Shown one piece after another: positions 62,001 to 64,000 of a stretch of DNA of 64,000 nt. Position numbers and translations under genes: made by a program. Origin of the DNA: Eremophila alpestris peregrina (taxonomy: Eukaryota > Chordata > Aves > Passeriformes > Alaudidae); the NCBI GenBank assembly GCA_009792885.1, contig WMCF01000011.1, forward strand, positions 18,480,126 through 18,544,125, written 5' to 3'. Position 1 is the first letter of the stretch. Each line of letters begins with the position of its first letter. The notes under the pieces were generated by a model, which did no database searches, was not told the origin of the DNA, and saw nothing but the letters and a program-made list of their open reading frames with translations.

Positions 62001-63838
62001 GTGTGGGCTCAGCTTTGCTTTTTTGTTTACTTTTTATATTACAAAGCCAGTGAGAAGGCCCAGCTGAGATCAGAGTCCAGCTCAGCTGGGTTTTCATGCT
62101 TGCATGCTAAAAATAATCCCTGCTAGGAGTGCTCTGTAACTTAAACAGATCAGCAGGAACGGTGCCTATTTTACAGGACAGGGAATTCAGGTGCTGTGTG
62201 GAAAAGGGGATTTGTCTGTGGTTCCATGGGGAGCTTTTGTAAGATCCAGTAAATTAACTTGAATCTGAAATTCCACTCCAGGGCTCCTGCTGTCTTCATC
62301 AGCTGCTTTTGGAAGCACTCAAATGAGTGCTGGTGGTTTTGAGTTTGGCTGTGGCTTGCTGCTCTCCTGTGCAGATGTGGCAATGTTCTGCCTTCACCCT
62401 AGTGCAGTGAAACATTTCAGTCAGTTTAAGTGACTTCTAGTGCTCTCTTCTGTGGGTCTGCATTACTTGGCAGTAGAATTGCAAAGTCACTTTCTGCAAG
62501 AGAGGCTGCTGGGGTCCTGGGCAGGTAGAAATGCATTGTGAGAGCTCCTGTGCTGGTGCTTTGGCTTCTTGTTAGCACTCAAAGCTAGAGAGCAGTGGAT
62601 TGTGTGCACTCACTCCTTGCCGCACCTTAACCTCTTTTAGGTAAGACTGTAGGTAAGAAGCTATCACTTAAGGGATTCTCATTCCCTTTTTGTTCCTTGT
62701 GTTTGATGTTGCTTTGCTGTTACTCAAAAACTTTCCTGTTCCCTGTGAGGAAAAGGCCCCTGAGAGTCTGACTCACTGAAATAAGACAGGAGTAAAAAAG
62801 AACTTTGAGGTTCCTGTTTAATGCTAGTCTACTGCCTGCTTTGAAAACAATGTCCTGCTTTATTATGTCTGGTTTAGTTAGGATCAAGTTTGCTCTGCTC
62901 CCTTGCCAAGGGATTTTAGGAAGAAAAAGGTAGCAAGAAGAAAGCCCGACTCTGAAATGGCACAGGTTTAGATTGCACCTGTGGCTCAGCCTAAAAATGT
63001 ACCTCAGGTTTAGTATAATTTAGTCTGGAGCTTCCAGTTCTTTTTTGAACTGCTCCTCCTTGAAGGCCTTGCTTAACAAAACCTCTTTAAGCGTAAGAGG
63101 TTAATGAGAGATGTTCTAGTACAGTAAAACTTAAGACAGCAATGGATGTAGTTTCATCATGGAAGGGGATGGCCTCACTTCCTCTCCTATTTTGTTCTTA
63201 TTGCATGCCCTGGGCTGGTCCTGATGTTCGTGTGGCCTCAGGCCAAGCTGATGTAACTCGCTAAAATGGCATGAGATGGGCCAAAACAAAACAAAGGCTT
63301 TTTGCCAAGTCACTGCACTGAATCTGTGTCCCTGCTGCTGAGAAGCACACAGACCTATGCAAGGCCAGCTCAGAGGGGATGAAGAAGGACATACTGCTGG
63401 GGAGGCTTAGTTTGTCTCAGCTGTGTTTTGGAACTGTTGGACCAGCACTGGTCCAGTGAGTGCTTCCCTTTCAGGGAAGAATGGCAAGATTACGTCTAAG
63501 CCTGTAACAGGAAGACCTGGGCTATCAAAGTCCAGGGCTGTCTTCATGACTGTCTTCAAACTGGGAACTGTGCCTTGTTGGTAAAAAGCAAAAACCTTGT
63601 CCTTTGGAAGTGCACAAACAGCTCTTGCTGGGAAGTGCTGGTGGTTGGTGACTTCTTCAGAAAGACTTGTGTCACCACTGCTTGAGAAACTCCCTCTGCG
63701 TGGGCAGTACAACACTGGAGATTTGCCCCCACTGGCATCACTTTTAAGGAGGGTAGAAGAATGGACTGGAACCATGGGTATGGAAAACATCAGCAGGTTC
63801 AAGACAGGAGCTAACAGGCAGTGCCACTTTAAAATTTT
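59015..63838. other. intergenic region downstream of SNX5
   Basis: About 4.8 kb with no recognised gene. It contains the perfect hairpin at 60,642-60,674. In mammals BANF2 and RRBP1 come next, but I see neither here. Confidence 0.6.
60642..60674. repeat. perfect inverted repeat, 15-bp arms, 3-bp loop
   Basis: agctgtgtatgtagg is followed by cag and then its exact reverse complement. No pairing extends beyond the arms. Confidence 0.93.
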
Positions 63839-63919
63839 TCATTCTGCTCTGGAGATTATTGGCACAGCCTCCTTCAGTAAATGCAAAGTGGTTGCCATGG
63901 AGGACAGGAAATCCCTCGT
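63839..63919 (-). other. candidate terminal coding exon of an unidentified gene
   Basis: On the minus strand a near-ideal acceptor (CTTTCTCTGTGCAG) opens a 26-codon frame that ends in TGA at 63839-63841. In phase 0 it reads TRDFLSSMATTLHLLKEAVP, an amphipathic helix-like pattern. The same frame stays open for over 130 further codons after the TGA. I do not recognise the protein, and the upstream exons would be outside the window. Confidence 0.2.
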
Positions 63920-64000
63920 CTGCACAGAGAAAGAAAACATTGGAAACTGTCCTACTGTAAAGCACAGCTGCCTCTGTGCTGGGAGAGCAGTGCTTGCTTC

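Noticed and set aside
59015..64000. Search for BANF2 or RRBP1, the next genes in mammals
   Set aside because: No frame in this interval resembles the BANF fold or the RRBP1 repeats or coiled coil. They are either farther right or absent.
1..64000. CRISPR arrays, tRNA genes, rRNA and prokaryotic-type operons
   Set aside because: I saw no direct-repeat arrays, tRNA B-box signatures or rRNA stretches. The window is ordinary vertebrate nuclear DNA.

Overview
The window is nuclear DNA from a bird. Two pieces of CR1 retrotransposon, the typical avian LINE, are present. Five interrupted protein genes with canonical GT-AG introns read through to proteins that match vertebrate families along their whole length. 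Their order and orientation, KAT14(-), PET117(-), OVOL2(+), MGME1(-), SNX5(+), are those of human 20p11.23 read in reverse, so this is a conserved vertebrate synteny block. I cannot name the species. Homology was judged from remembered family sequences, not from a search.

Layout. Positions 1-12,425 (-) hold KAT14, an ATAC-complex acetyltransferase subunit. Eight coding exons are inside the window, and the last part, the GNAT catalytic domain, lies beyond the left edge. Positions 12,698-16,209 (-) hold PET117, a cytochrome c oxidase assembly factor in two exons, with a CpG-island promoter at about 15.9-16.45 kb. Positions 16.45-26.9 kb are a long gene-free interval. Positions 27,598-33,833 (+) hold OVOL2, a four-zinc-finger epithelial repressor in four coding exons, starting inside a large CpG island. 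Positions 37,203-40,477 (-) hold MGME1, a mitochondrial exonuclease in four coding exons plus a probable non-coding first exon. MGME1 and SNX5 are head to head over one CpG island at 43.4-44.1 kb. Positions 43,983-58,495 (+) hold SNX5, a PX-BAR sorting nexin in 13 coding exons. Its sixth intron carries a structured segment that I take to be the SNORD17 snoRNA, because human SNX5 hosts that snoRNA. Positions 59-64 kb are mostly empty, with one weak terminal-exon candidate on the minus strand.

The genes do not form one pathway. PET117 and MGME1 both act in mitochondria (complex IV assembly and mtDNA maintenance). KAT14 and OVOL2 act in the nucleus, and SNX5 acts on endosomes. Their arrangement is organised around shared promoters: KAT14 and PET117 are a tight tandem 272 bp apart, MGME1 and SNX5 share a bidirectional promoter, and OVOL2 and MGME1 converge.

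I found no plainly new multi-gene system. The observations most worth checking are the intronic snoRNA, an apparent 5'-UTR intron and OVO-type sites at OVOL2, a ZNF143-type element in the MGME1/SNX5 promoter, a perfect 15-bp hairpin at 60.65 kb and an unassigned coding-like exon at 63.9 kb.
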